Shown piece by piece: positions 35,256-44,414 of a stretch of DNA of 64,000 bases. Source of the DNA: Serinicoccus hydrothermalis (GTDB lineage: Bacteria > Actinomycetota > Actinomycetes > Actinomycetales > Dermatophilaceae); contig NZ_CP014989.1 of assembly GCF_001685415.1 (NCBI RefSeq), positions 434,001 to 498,000 on the forward strand. Direction: 5' to 3'. The notes under the pieces are model-generated. The model saw only the letters and a program-made list of their open reading frames with translations. It did no database searches and was not told the origin of the DNA. Position 1 is the first letter of the stretch. The number at the start of each line of letters is the position of its first letter. The position numbers and the translations under genes are program-made.

Positions 35256-36656
35256 TCAGACGAGCGGCTGGGCCAGCTCGACGCGCAGCGCGCTGACGAC
35301 CTCGTCGCGGGGCACGCTGAACTGGTCCTGGCGGCGCAGGTCCTTGAGCGTGACCGTCCCGTCGGCCACCTCCTGCTGACCCAGGATCGCGACGAAGCGG
35401 ATGCCGGCGCGGTCGGCATACCGCAGCTGCTTGCCGAGCTTGCCACCGTCGAGCACCGCCTCGGTGTTGATCCCGCCGTGCCGCAGCTGCGAGGCCAGCG
35501 CGAGCTGGTCGTCCAGCAGCTCGGCGTCCACCTGCGGCACCAGCACCTGGACCGTCGACTCCGCCGCCGACGCCTCGATGAGGCCGGCCTCACGCAGCTG
35601 CCAGAACAGCCGGGAGAGCCCGATGGAGATCCCGACCCCGGGCAGGCGCGACTTGGTGTACTGCCCCGCCAGGTCGTCGTAGCGACCCCCGGAGCAGATC
35701 GAGCCGAGCTCGGGGTGCTCGTCGAGGGTCGTCTCGTAGACGGTGCCGGTGTAGTAGTCGAGCCCCCGGGCGATGGAGAAGTTGAGGCAGTAGTTGTCCT
35801 CCGGCACCCCGAGCGCGCGCACCAGCCCGAGCACCTCACGCAGCTCGGCCACGCCCCGGGCCAGCTCCTCGCTCCCGGCCGACCCGGCCGACACCTCATC
35901 CAATCGCGCCAGGGCGTCGTCGTGCCCGGTCGAGCGGGTCTGCACGAAGGCGAGGATCTGCTCGACCACGTCGACGCCCAGCCCGAAGCCCTCACCCGTC
36001 AAGGTGGTCCGCAGGTAGTCGGCACCGCGCTTGTCCAGCTTGTCGACCTCGCGCAGCACCGCGGCCTGGGCCTGCGGGTCGCCGATCCCGAGGTCCTCGT
36101 AGAACCCGCGCAGCAGCCTGCGGTTGTTGATCTGGATGGTGAAGTCGCCGATGGCGAGGTCGGCGAAGATCGCGTTGATGATCGCCGGAGCCTCAGCGTC
36201 GTGCCGGACCGACAGCTCGTCCTTGCCGATGACGTCGACGTCGCACTGGTAGAACTCCCGGAACCGCCCCCGCTGCGGCCGCTCGCCGCGGTAGACCCGC
36301 TGCATCTGGTAGCGCCGGAACGGGAAGGTGAGCTGGTGCTCGTGCTCGGCGACGTAGCGCGCCAGCGGCACGGTGAGGTCGAAGCGCAGCGCCAGCTCGG
36401 GCAGCGTCTCCTCGGCGCCGTCCTGCGAGCGCGCCTTCTCCAGCGCCCCGGTCGACTGGGCGAAGTAGACCTGGCGCTCGGTCTCCCCGCCGGTCTTGGT
36501 CAGCAGGACGTCGGAGCGCTCGAAGACGGGGGTCTCGATCGGGAGGAAGCCGAAGCGCTCGTAGCCGGAGCGAATCGAGTCCAGCATCCGCTGGAAGGCG
36601 ATCTGCTCGGGCGGCAGCAGCTCGAGGACACCGGACGGCGTGCGCGGGGAGATCAC
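35256..36656 (-). CDS. hisS: Histidyl-tRNA synthetase
   Basis: 466 residues from GTG 36656. Class II motifs: [12 protein letters not shown], motif 2 [21 protein letters not shown], histidine A-box [13 protein letters not shown] and motif 3 [14 protein letters not shown]-terminal anticodon-binding domain follows. The frame stays open further upstream, but family homology begins at [14 protein letters not shown] directly after this GTG. A -10-like TAGACT sits 7 nt before it, which fits a leaderless transcript. Confidence 0.93.
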   Translation of the reverse strand: MISPRTPSGVLELLPPEQIAFQRMLDSIRSGYERFGFLPIETPVFERSDVLLTKTGGETERQVYFAQSTGALEKARSQDGAEETLPELALRFDLTVPLARYVAEHEHQLTFPFRRYQMQRVYRGERPQRGRFREFYQCDVDVIGKDELSVRHDAEAPAIINAIFADLAIGDFTIQINNRRLLRGFYEDLGIGDPQAQAAVLREVDKLDKRGADYLRTTLTGEGFGLGVDVVEQILAFVQTRSTGHDDALARLDEVSAGSAGSEELARGVAELREVLGLVRALGVPEDNYCLNFSIARGLDYYTGTVYETTLDEHPELGSICSGGRYDDLAGQYTKSRLPGVGISIGLSRLFWQLREAGLIEASAAESTVQVLVPQVDAELLDDQLALASQLRHGGINTEAVLDGGKLGKQLRYADRAGIRFVAILGQQEVADGTVTLKDLRRQDQFSVPRDEVVSALRVELAQPLV

Positions 36657-36663
36657 CCGCGAG

Positions 36664-36669
36664 AGTCTA
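36664..36669 (-). promoter_or_regulatory. -10 element of hisS, leaderless configuration
   Basis: TAGACT on the minus strand, 7 nt from GTG 36656. No Shine-Dalgarno lies between. Confidence 0.55.
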
Positions 36670-36717
36670 TCGAGCGGTATGCCGTCGCCCTCCCAGGCCG
36701 TCCACACGCGCACGGGG

Positions 36718-36723
36718 CATAGT
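36718..36723 (+). promoter_or_regulatory. -10 element of the small alarmone synthetase gene, leaderless configuration
   Basis: CATAGT, 6 nt before ATG 36730, without a ribosome-binding site between. Confidence 0.4.
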
Positions 36724-36729
36724 GGTGCC

Positions 36730-37419
36730 ATGAGCACCGGAGCTGCGTTGCCCCCGTCCTTCGAGCTGTCCTCGCGGGAGGGGATCACCCCGGCGCAGCT
36801 GCGCGAGGTGGGTGAGCAGCTGCAGCGCTTCCTGCTCGAGTACGAGTTCGGGCTGCGCGAGGTCGAGACCAAGATCGAGATCCTGCGCGACGAGTTCTCC
36901 CACATGCACGACTACAACCCGATCGAGCACGTCTCCAGCCGGGTCAAGTCGCCCGACAGCCTGCGCGAGAAGGTCGTGCGCCGCGGGCTGGCGATGGACC
37001 TGGACACGATCCGGCGCGAGATCACCGACATCGCCGGCATCCGCGTCTCCTGCAGCTTCGTCACCGACGCCTACCGCATCTTCGACCTGCTGACCCAGCA
37101 GGACGACATCACGATCCGGCGCGTCTCGGACTACATCGCCCACCCCAAGCCCAACGGCTACAAGAGCCTCCACGCGATCATCGAGATCCCGGTCTTCCTG
37201 TCGACCGGGCGGGTCGAGGTCCCGGTGGAGGTCCAGCTACGCACCATCGCCATGGACTTCTGGGCCAGCACCGAGCACAAGATCCACTACAAGTACGACG
37301 GCAACGTCCCGGGCACGCTGCTCGACGAGCTCAAGACGGCGGCGGACAGCGCCGCCGAGCTGGACGCGCGGATGCACCGGCTGCACCGCGAGCTCCACGG
37401 TCAGAGCGAGGTCAGGTAG
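36730..37419 (+). CDS. Small alarmone synthetase (RelQ/RelP-type (p)ppGpp synthetase)
   Basis: 229 residues with only the RelA/SpoT synthetase domain: [21 protein letters not shown], then [20 protein letters not shown] (the substrate loop), then [23 protein letters not shown] with the catalytic Glu. There is no HD hydrolase, TGS or ACT domain. It makes (p)ppGpp from ATP and GDP/GTP without ribosome control. An N-terminal helix of about 45 residues precedes the domain. The long bifunctional RelA lies only 4 kb away. The 3' end overlaps the convergent hydrolase gene by 19 nt. Confidence 0.9.
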   Translation: MSTGAALPPSFELSSREGITPAQLREVGEQLQRFLLEYEFGLREVETKIEILRDEFSHMHDYNPIEHVSSRVKSPDSLREKVVRRGLAMDLDTIRREITDIAGIRVSCSFVTDAYRIFDLLTQQDDITIRRVSDYIAHPKPNGYKSLHAIIEIPVFLSTGRVEVPVEVQLRTIAMDFWASTEHKIHYKYDGNVPGTLLDELKTAADSAAELDARMHRLHRELHGQSEVR

Positions 37420-38099
37420 GGGTTGGTCGCCCGCTCGCGCGCGATCGTCGTCGCCGGGCCGTGGCCGGGCAGCACCAACGAGGAGTCGGCCAGGGGCAGG
37501 ACGACGTCGCGCAGGCTGCGCTGCATCGCCGCCGGGTCCCCGCCCGGCAGGTCGGTCCGCCCGATCGAGCCGGCGAAGAGCACGTCCCCGGAGAGCACGG
37601 TGCGGTCCAGCTCCTCCCCCGGTATGCCCTCCGGCAGCCCCTGCGTCGTGAACAGCACCGATCCCTCGGTGTGGCCCGGCGCATGGGCGACGCCGATGCG
37701 CAGGCCCGCCAGCTCCAGCTCCTGCGCGTCGGTGATCTCCACGACGTCCTCGGGCTCGGCCCAGGTCGCACGGCGGCCGAACTGCTGCTCCATCGCCAGG
37801 ATGAGCTCGGGGCTCATCGAGGACAGCGGGTCCACCAGGCGGTAGCGGTCGTCGGTGTGGATGAACGGGCTGACTGCGGTGGTGCCCCGGCAGACAGGGG
37901 TGACGGCATACACGTGGTCGAGGTGGCCGTGGGTGAGCAGGACCGCCGCCGGCCGCAGCCGGTGCTCGGCCAGCAGGTCCTGCACGCGGTTCTCCACGCC
38001 GATGCCGGGGTCCACGATGAGGCACTCCTCGCCCTCGGCCGGGGCGACGATGTAGCAGTTGGTGGCGAAGGCGTCGGCGACGACGCTGCGGACGAACAT
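37401..38099 (-). CDS. Metallo-beta-lactamase fold hydrolase (glyoxalase II-like)
   Basis: 232 residues from ATG 38099. Zinc ligands are in LLTHGHLDHVYAV (HxHxDH), HAPGHTEGS, LSGDVLFAGSIGRTD and PGHGPATT. Typical length for the YcbL/hydroxyacylglutathione hydrolase-like group. The gene regularly stands between relA and hisS in actinobacteria. The natural thioester substrate is not known. Confidence 0.9.
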   Translation of the reverse strand: MFVRSVVADAFATNCYIVAPAEGEECLIVDPGIGVENRVQDLLAEHRLRPAAVLLTHGHLDHVYAVTPVCRGTTAVSPFIHTDDRYRLVDPLSSMSPELILAMEQQFGRRATWAEPEDVVEITDAQELELAGLRIGVAHAPGHTEGSVLFTTQGLPEGIPGEELDRTVLSGDVLFAGSIGRTDLPGGDPAAMQRSLRDVVLPLADSSLVLPGHGPATTIARERATNPYLTSL

Positions 38100-38238
38100 G
38101 CCACCGACCCTACGCACCTGCGGGGCGGGCACCTCGCCGGGGCCGGTGCAGGTCGGCCGGGTAGGGTCGGAGCGTCCACGCCATGTCGAGACGGCCCCGA
38201 TGGCCGTGCTCGCGGTCCCCGCCAGAGAGGCCACCACC

Positions 38239-39969
38239 GTGTCCGAGCAGACGCCCACCCCGACCGAGCCGGAGGAGTCGGCCGCCGAGCCCCAGGTGGC
38301 CGCCACCCAGGACGTCGAGCCGCAGCCGGCGCCGGAGGCGCCCGCCGGGACGCAGGAGGAGCCGGACCCGCAGCCGACCGCCGAGCCCGAGCCCGAGCCC
38401 GAGGCGGAGTCGACCCCCGAGGCCGCGCCGGAGCCGCAGCCGGAAGCGGTCGCGCAGGCTGACTCGGAGGCCGCGCCGGAGCCGCAGCCGGAAGCGGTCG
38501 CGCAGGCTGACTCGGAGGCCGCGCCGGAGCCGCAGCCGGAAGCGGTCGCGCAGGCTGACTCGGAGGCCGCGCCGGAGCCGGAGGCGACCCCCCAGCCGGA
38601 GGCCGCGCCCCGCCCCAAGCCCTCGGCGCCCTCCCCCGCGATGTTCGCCGCGCGCAAGGCCGCGCCGCGGCCCGCGGCCGGCGGTGGTGCCCCCACCCCG
38701 GAGCCGCACCCGGACCCGAGCGAGTCGATGAAGCACGGGCGCGTCGGGGAGGACGGCACCGTCTTCGTCGTCGCCGCGGACGGCTCCGAGCGCGAGGTCG
38801 GCTCCTACCCCGGGGCCACGCCGGATGAGGCGCTGGCCTACTTCGCGCGGAAGTACGACGAGATGCTGGCCTCCGCCGACCTGCTCAAGGCACGGCTGGC
38901 GGGCACCGAGGTCTCCGCGCACGACGCCCGGCAGTCGCTGGCCCATCTCAAGGAGCAGATCGGGGAGGCGCACGTGGTGGGTGACCTCGCCGCGCTCTCC
39001 GCGGTCGTGAAGCACCTCGAGGAGGACGTCAAGGTCCGCTCCCGCACCGAGCAGGAGGAGCGCCTCAAGGCCAAGGCGGAGGCCGCGCAGGAGCGGGAGA
39101 AGCTGGTCCTCGAGGCCGAGAAGCTCGCCGGCACCGAGCCGGCCAAGGTGCAGTGGAAGCAGAGCAGCGCCCGGGTCCGCGCGCTGCTCGACGAGTGGAA
39201 GGCGCACCAGCGCTCCGGGCCCCGCCTGGACAAGGAGCTGGAGAACGCCCTGTGGCAGCGCTTCAGCCACGCGCGGTCCGACTTCGACAAGATGCGCAAG
39301 AACTGGTTCGCCCAGCTCGACGAGGAGCACGCCAGCGCCAAGGGCACCAAGGAGCGCCTGGTCCGCGAGGCGGAGACACTCTCCACGAGCAAGGACTGGG
39401 GCGCGACAGCCGGGGCCTTCAAGCGCCTCATGCAGGACTGGAAGCGGGCCGGCCGCGCCTCGCGCGCCGACGACGACGCCCTGTGGGCGCGCTTCAAGGC
39501 GGCCCAGGACTCCTTCTTCGACGCCAAGGACGAGGTGGTCGCCGCCGAGGAGGCGGAGTTCACCGAGAACCTCAAGGTCAAGGAGGGGCTGCTGCAGGAG
39601 GCCGAGGCGCTCGCCGTCGACGAGGGACGTCTGGACCAGACCAAGGCCGAGCTGCGCAAGATCCAGGACCGCTGGGACGCCGCCGGCAAGGTGCCACGGG
39701 CGGACATCAAGCGGGTCGAGAACCGGCTGCGGGCCGTCGAGCAGAAGGTCCGGGACATCGAGGACTCGCAGTGGAAGCGGACCGATCCCGAGCTCAACGC
39801 CCGGGCGCAGTCCATGGTCGACCAGCTCGAGCGCGCCGTGCAGGGCCTCGAGGCCGACCTCGCGGCCGCCCAGGCCGCCGGCGAGGAGAAGAAGGCCCAG
39901 GACCTCGAGGCCGAGCTGTCGACGAAGAAGCTGTGGCTGAGCTCGGCGCGCGGAGGTCTCGGCCGGTGA
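38239..39969 (+). CDS. DUF349 coiled-coil protein with repetitive acidic N-terminus
   Basis: 576 residues from GTG 38239 (AGAGAGG 8 nt upstream). Residues 1 to about 135 are Pro/Glu/Ala-rich and disordered, with a 16-residue block (EAAPEPQPEAVAQADS) present three times. From about 160 onward come several DUF349 helical repeats with the recurring W-K/R-x-A-G/S-K/R pattern (ALWQRFSHARSDFDKMRK, LMQDWKRAGRASRADDDALW, IQDRWDAAGKVPRADIKRVE) and long coiled coils. Function is unknown for the family. Its stop overlaps the M18 peptidase start by 4 nt (GTGA). Confidence 0.88.
   Translation: MSEQTPTPTEPEESAAEPQVAATQDVEPQPAPEAPAGTQEEPDPQPTAEPEPEPEAESTPEAAPEPQPEAVAQADSEAAPEPQPEAVAQADSEAAPEPQPEAVAQADSEAAPEPEATPQPEAAPRPKPSAPSPAMFAARKAAPRPAAGGGAPTPEPHPDPSESMKHGRVGEDGTVFVVAADGSEREVGSYPGATPDEALAYFARKYDEMLASADLLKARLAGTEVSAHDARQSLAHLKEQIGEAHVVGDLAALSAVVKHLEEDVKVRSRTEQEERLKAKAEAAQEREKLVLEAEKLAGTEPAKVQWKQSSARVRALLDEWKAHQRSGPRLDKELENALWQRFSHARSDFDKMRKNWFAQLDEEHASAKGTKERLVREAETLSTSKDWGATAGAFKRLMQDWKRAGRASRADDDALWARFKAAQDSFFDAKDEVVAAEEAEFTENLKVKEGLLQEAEALAVDEGRLDQTKAELRKIQDRWDAAGKVPRADIKRVENRLRAVEQKVRDIEDSQWKRTDPELNARAQSMVDQLERAVQGLEADLAAAQAAGEEKKAQDLEAELSTKKLWLSSARGGLGR
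38419..38562 (+). repeat. Three perfect 48-bp tandem repeats inside the DUF349 gene
   Basis: Units 38419-38466, 38467-38514 and 38515-38562 are identical, and a truncated fourth copy follows. 48 is a multiple of 3, so copy number can change without breaking the frame; it would only alter the length of the disordered arm. Confidence 0.95.
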
Positions 39970-41306
39970 GCAGCCTCACCCGCCTCGCGACCCAGGTGAG
40001 CGAGGTCGCCGACGGCCTGTGCGCCTACCTCGACGCCTCTCCTTCCCCCTTCCACGCGGTGCACGCCGCGCAGGAGCTGCTCACCGACGCCGGCTTCACC
40101 GAGGTCGACGAGACCGAGCCGACCCCGTCCGCACCGGGCAGCTATGTCGTCCGGCGCGGGGGCTCGCTCATCGCCTGGTCCACCGCCCACCTGCCCGCCG
40201 ACCGGCCGGCGCACACGGCATACCGCGTGGTGGGGGCGCACACCGACTCCCCCAACCTGCGGATCAAGCCGCAGCCGGACTGGGCCCGTGCCGGGTGGCA
40301 GATGCTCGGGGTCGAGGTCTACGGCGGCGCGCTGACCAACTCCTGGCTGGACCGCGACCTCGGCCTGTCCGGTCGCGTCGCGGTGCGGGACACGACCGCG
40401 CCGCACGGGATCGCCCAGCTGCTGTGGCGCTGCGACGACCCGCTGCTGCGCGTGTCGCAGCTGGCCATCCACCTCGACCGCACCGTGCGCACCGAGGGGC
40501 TCAAGCTCAACGACCAGGAGCACCTGGCCCCGCACTGGAGCACGGGCGCCGAGCGCACCTCCTTCCGCGACTGGCTCGCGCAGCAGGTCGACGTCGCGCC
40601 GGAGGACCTGCTCGGCTTCGACGCCATGACCCACGACCTCACCCCGGCGCGCCGCATCGGCGGCGAGGGCGAGCTCGTCGCCTCCGCACGGCTGGACAAC
40701 CTCGCCACCTCGTATGCCGCGGTGCGGGCGCTGCTGCAGGCGGTCGCCGACCCCGGTGAGGGCGGCGCCGCCGACTCGGTCCCGGTCATCGTGCTCTTCG
40801 ACCACGAGGAGGTCGGCAGCACCTCCGAGCGCGGTGCCCAGTCCACCTTTCTGCCCTCGTGGCTGGAGCGGATCGTGCTCGCCGCCGGAGGCGGCCGCGA
40901 GGAATACTGGCGGGCGCTGGCCGGGTCGGTCATCGCCTCGGGCGACATGGCGCACGCCACGCACCCCAACTACGCGGAGCGGCACGAGCCCGGCCACCCG
41001 ATCCTCATGAACGGCGGGCCGGTGCTCAAGGTCAACACCAACCTGCGCTACGCCACCGACTCCCTGGGCGCGGCCGCCTTCACGCTGGCCTGCGAGCAGG
41101 CGGGCGTGCCGATGCAGACCTTCGTCACCCGCTCGGACCTGCCGTGCGGCTCGACCGTCGGCCCGATGACCTCGGCGCTCACCGGCGCCACCACGGTCGA
41201 CTTCGGCGCCCCCGTGCTCTCGATGCACTCGACGCGCGAGATCTGCGGGACGCTGGACCAGGCCGGGTATGCCGCCGCCCTCGCCGCCTTCCTCTCCCCC
41301 GCCTGA
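39966..41306 (+). CDS. M18 family aminopeptidase
   Basis: 446 residues from GTG 39966. Di-metal site: VVGAHTDSPNLRIKP (His, Asp), SARLDNLATSYAA (bridging Asp), FDHEEVGSTSERGAQS (catalytic and metal Glu), SGDMAHATHPNY, and a final His in LSMHSTREICG. Family members are cytoplasmic dodecamers that remove N-terminal acidic residues. Translationally coupled to the DUF349 gene. Confidence 0.94.
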   Translation: MSSLTRLATQVSEVADGLCAYLDASPSPFHAVHAAQELLTDAGFTEVDETEPTPSAPGSYVVRRGGSLIAWSTAHLPADRPAHTAYRVVGAHTDSPNLRIKPQPDWARAGWQMLGVEVYGGALTNSWLDRDLGLSGRVAVRDTTAPHGIAQLLWRCDDPLLRVSQLAIHLDRTVRTEGLKLNDQEHLAPHWSTGAERTSFRDWLAQQVDVAPEDLLGFDAMTHDLTPARRIGGEGELVASARLDNLATSYAAVRALLQAVADPGEGGAADSVPVIVLFDHEEVGSTSERGAQSTFLPSWLERIVLAAGGGREEYWRALAGSVIASGDMAHATHPNYAERHEPGHPILMNGGPVLKVNTNLRYATDSLGAAAFTLACEQAGVPMQTFVTRSDLPCGSTVGPMTSALTGATTVDFGAPVLSMHSTREICGTLDQAGYAAALAAFLSPA

Positions 41307-41316
41307 GCCCTCCCCC

Positions 41317-41368
41317 GAATTCGACTACTGGAAACGTCGCCATGGCGACGTTTCCAGTAGTCGAATTC
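41317..41368. repeat. Perfect 52-bp palindrome
   Basis: Starts and ends with GAATTC and is centred on CCATGG between 41342 and 41343. Every base of the first half (41317-41342) pairs with the second. It lies between the convergent M18 and relA genes. The lower GC content (about half) differs sharply from the surroundings. It can form a 26-bp hairpin in either RNA and may be a mobile palindromic element used as a terminator. Confidence 0.93.
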
Positions 41369-41382
41369 CGGCAGGTGGCGGA

Positions 41383-41463
41383 GGTATGCCGGGCAGCCGG
41401 GGCTCAGGAGGTACGCCGGACGACCGGGGCTCAGGAGGCCTGCGGGGCCGCTGGGGCTCAGGA
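41383..41463 (-). repeat. Three 27-bp tandem repeats at the relA 3' end
   Basis: Units 41383-41409, 41410-41436 and 41437-41463 share GGGGCTCAGGAGG, with the intervening 14 bases drifting. On the minus strand each begins TCCTGAGCCCC. The copy nearest relA contains its stop codon at 41458-41460, so the repeat has duplicated the relA stop context twice downstream, in frame. Confidence 0.85.
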
Positions 41464-43794
41464 GGCGTCGGTGGCGGCTGCGGTCTCGCGGCGGTGCGGG
41501 TCGGTGCTCGTCGTGCCGGTGACGCGGTAGGCGTCCAGCACGGCGGGGATCCGGCGGACGGCGCGGAGCACCGACTCCAGGTGTGAGGGGTCGGCCATCT
41601 CGAAGGTGAACTTGCTCAGCGCCACCCGGTCCCGGCTGGTCTGCACCGAGGCCGACAGGATGTTGACGTGCTGCTCGGAGAGCACCCGGGTGATGTCGGA
41701 GAGCAGCGCCGCCCGGTCCAGCGCCTCGACCTGCATGTTGACCAGGAAGAGGCTGCGCTCGGTCGGCGCCCAGGCCACCCGGATGATGCGCTCGGGCGAC
41801 TTGGACTGCAGCTCCAGGGCGTTGGTGCAGTCGGTGCGGTGCACCGACACCCCCTTGCCGTGGGTGACGAAGCCCAGGATGGGGTCGCCCGGTACCGGCG
41901 TGCAGCAGCGGGCGATCTTGACCCAGATGTCGTCGGCGCCGACGACGGTGACCCCGGGGTCGGCCTGGGCTACGCGGCCACGGCGCGGCCGCACCGCCTC
42001 GGCCAGGTCCTCCTCGGTGCCGTCCTCCCCGCCGAGCGTCGCCAGCAGCTGCTTGACGACGTGCTGCGCCGACACGTGCCCCTCGCCGACGGCGGCGAAG
42101 AGCCCGTCGATGTCCTTGTAGTTGAGGCCCTGCGCCACGGCCGTCAGCGTGTCGTGCCGCATGAGCCGCTGCAGCGGGGCGTTCTGCTTGCGCAGCACCT
42201 TGGCGATCTCGTCCTTGCCGGAGTCGACCATCTCCTCGCGGCGCTCGCGGGTGAACCACTGCCGGATCTTGTTGCGCGCGCGGGGGCTCTTGACGAAGGT
42301 CAGCCAGTCGCGGCTGGGCCCGGCGTCCTGGGCCTTGCTCGTGATGATCTCGCAGACGTCGCCGTTGGCCAGCTCGGAGTCCAGCGGGGCGAGCTTGCCG
42401 TTGACCCGACCACCCACGCAGCGGTGCCCGACCTCGGTGTGGACGGCGTAGGCGAAGTCGACCGGGGTCGCACCGGCGGGCAGCGCCATGACGTCGCCGT
42501 CCGGGGTGAAGACGTAGACCTCGGCGGCGCCCATCTCGAAGCGCAGCGAGTCGAGGAACTCGCCGGGGTCTGAGGTCTCCTGCTGCCAGTCGATGAGCTG
42601 CCGGAGCCACTGCATACCCTCCAGCGCTCCGGGCGCCCCGTCGGGACCGGCGACGGCCTTGGTGCCGTCCGGGCTCTGCTCCTTGTACTTCCAGTGCGCG
42701 GCGACGCCGTACTCCGCCCGGCGGTGCATCTGGTAGGTGCGAATCTGGATCTCCACCGGCTTGCCGCTCGGCCCGATCACGGTCGTGTGCAGCGACTGGT
42801 ACATGTTGAACTTCGGCATCGCGATGTAGTCCTTGAACCGCCCCGGCACCGGGTTCCACCGATTGTGCAGGGCGCCGAGCACCGCGTAGCAGTCCTGGAT
42901 CGACTCGACGAGCACGCGCACGCCGACCAGGTCGTAGATCTTGTCGAAGTCGTGCCCCCGCACGATCATCTTCTGGTAGACCGAGTAGTAGTGCTTGGGC
43001 CGCCCGGTCACCGTGGCCCGGATCTTGGCCCCGCGCAGCTCGTCACCGATCTCGCCGCGGATGCGGGAGAGCATCTCCTCGCGCGCCGGCGCCCGGTCGG
43101 CGACCATGCGCACGATCTCGTCGTAGACCTTGGGGTAGAGCTGGGCGAAGGAGAGGTCCTCCAGCTCCCACTTGATGGTGTTCATCCCCAGCCGGTGCGC
43201 GAGCGGGGCGTAGATCTCCAGCGTCTCCCCCGCCTTGCGGGCGGCGCTCTCGGCCGAGACGTAGCGCCAGGTGCGGGCGTTGTGCAGCCGGTCGGCGAGC
43301 TTGATGACCAGCACCCGGATGTCGCGCGCCATCGCCACGACCATCTTGCGCACGGTCTCGGCCTGGGCGGCGTCGCCGTAGGTCACCTTGTCCAGCTTGG
43401 TGACGCCGTCGACCATCATCGCGATCTCGTCGCCGAAGTCCTTGCGCAGCTGCGCCAGGGAGTATGGCGTGTCCTCCACCGTGTCGTGCAGCAGCGCCGC
43501 CGCGATGGTCGAGGGGGTCATGCCGAGCTCGGCGAGGATCGTCGCCACCGCGAGCGGGTGGGTGATGTAGGCGTCGCCGCTCTTGCGCAGCTGGCCCTTG
43601 TGCATCTCGTCCGCGACGGCGTAGGCGCGCTCGACGAGCGCCAGGTCGGCCTTGGGGTGGGTGGCGCGCACGGAGCGGAGCAGCGGCTCCAGCGCCGGGT
43701 TGGTCGAGGCGCGGGTGCCACCGAGCCGCGCCCAGCGCGGCCGCAGGCCACCACCCACCCGCGTCGGGGGCGTCGTGGCGGCCGGCTCGCTCAT
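41458..43794 (-). CDS. relA: Bifunctional (p)ppGpp synthetase/hydrolase Rel
   Basis: 778 residues from ATG 43794. The HD hydrolase domain has [15 protein letters not shown] and [15 protein letters not shown]. The synthetase domain has [36 protein letters not shown] and [24 protein letters not shown] ([20 protein letters not shown]), a CC-motif region ([12 protein letters not shown]) and ACT follow. Both activities look intact. A -10 TATGAT lies 6 nt before the ATG, indicating leaderless expression. Confidence 0.96.
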   Translation of the reverse strand: MSEPAATTPPTRVGGGLRPRWARLGGTRASTNPALEPLLRSVRATHPKADLALVERAYAVADEMHKGQLRKSGDAYITHPLAVATILAELGMTPSTIAAALLHDTVEDTPYSLAQLRKDFGDEIAMMVDGVTKLDKVTYGDAAQAETVRKMVVAMARDIRVLVIKLADRLHNARTWRYVSAESAARKAGETLEIYAPLAHRLGMNTIKWELEDLSFAQLYPKVYDEIVRMVADRAPAREEMLSRIRGEIGDELRGAKIRATVTGRPKHYYSVYQKMIVRGHDFDKIYDLVGVRVLVESIQDCYAVLGALHNRWNPVPGRFKDYIAMPKFNMYQSLHTTVIGPSGKPVEIQIRTYQMHRRAEYGVAAHWKYKEQSPDGTKAVAGPDGAPGALEGMQWLRQLIDWQQETSDPGEFLDSLRFEMGAAEVYVFTPDGDVMALPAGATPVDFAYAVHTEVGHRCVGGRVNGKLAPLDSELANGDVCEIITSKAQDAGPSRDWLTFVKSPRARNKIRQWFTRERREEMVDSGKDEIAKVLRKQNAPLQRLMRHDTLTAVAQGLNYKDIDGLFAAVGEGHVSAQHVVKQLLATLGGEDGTEEDLAEAVRPRRGRVAQADPGVTVVGADDIWVKIARCCTPVPGDPILGFVTHGKGVSVHRTDCTNALELQSKSPERIIRVAWAPTERSLFLVNMQVEALDRAALLSDITRVLSEQHVNILSASVQTSRDRVALSKFTFEMADPSHLESVLRAVRRIPAVLDAYRVTGTTSTDPHRRETAAATDAS

Positions 43795-43800
43795 GCACAG

Positions 43801-43806
43801 ATCATA
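43801..43806 (-). promoter_or_regulatory. -10 element of relA, leaderless configuration
   Basis: TATGAT on the minus strand, one base off consensus TATAAT, 6 nt from ATG 43794. The best -10 box in the window. Confidence 0.6.
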
Positions 43807-43860
43807 GGTGCTGGGCGGCGCCCTCCTGCACGCCGGTGACACGCCGGCAGGGGTGCCGGA

Positions 43861-44397
43861 TCAGGCGGCGGTGAGGCAGTGCAGGTCGTAGCCGCGCAGC
43901 TTGTCCCGGCCCGCCAGCGCCTCGATCTCGAGGACCAGCTCGATCGCGGCGACGCTCGCCCCGCAGCGCTCGATGAGCTCGCAGGTCGCGGCCAGGGTCC
44001 CCCCGGTGGCGAGCACGTCGTCGACGACGAGCACCCGCTCGTGGTGGGACACGGCGTCCTGGTGGATCTCGAGGGTGGCCGTGCCGTACTCCAGCGTGTA
44101 GGACTGGCTGTGCACGGCGGCCGGCAGCTTGCCGCCCTTGCGCACCGGCACGAAGCCGACCCCGAGCTCGTGCGCGATCATCGCCCCGAGGATGAAGCCG
44201 CGGGCCTCGATCCCGGCCACGACGTCGACCTGGCCGCGGCGGCGCTCCACGGTGTCGGCGACGATCCGGTCGCGCAGCTGCACGTCGAGCAGGACGGGCG
44301 TGAAGTCCTTGAAGACCACGCCCTCCTCCGGGAAGTCCGGGATGTCGCGCATCCCGGCGAGCACGTCGGCCGCGAGCTGGCCGTCAGGGCTGGTCAT
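43861..44397 (-). CDS. apt: Adenine phosphoribosyltransferase
   Basis: 178 residues. PRPP-binding motif VLVVDDVLATGGTLAA, FKDFTPVLLD and GIEARGFILGAMIAHEL are standard for Apt, which salvages adenine to AMP. It stands between secF and relA as usual. TAGGAT 7 nt before the ATG suggests its own leaderless promoter. Confidence 0.95.
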   Translation of the reverse strand: MTSPDGQLAADVLAGMRDIPDFPEEGVVFKDFTPVLLDVQLRDRIVADTVERRRGQVDVVAGIEARGFILGAMIAHELGVGFVPVRKGGKLPAAVHSQSYTLEYGTATLEIHQDAVSHHERVLVVDDVLATGGTLAATCELIERCGASVAAIELVLEIEALAGRDKLRGYDLHCLTAA

Positions 44398-44404
44398 GAG
44401 CGGG

Positions 44405-44410
44405 ATCCTA
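44405..44410 (-). promoter_or_regulatory. -10 element of apt, leaderless configuration
   Basis: TAGGAT on the minus strand, 7 nt from ATG 44397, in the short secF-apt gap. Confidence 0.5.
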
Positions 44411-44414
44411 GGGG

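Noticed and set aside
36657-36905. N-terminal extension of hisS
   Set aside because: The extra frame overlaps the divergent alarmone synthetase gene and has no homology; homology starts right after GTG 36656.
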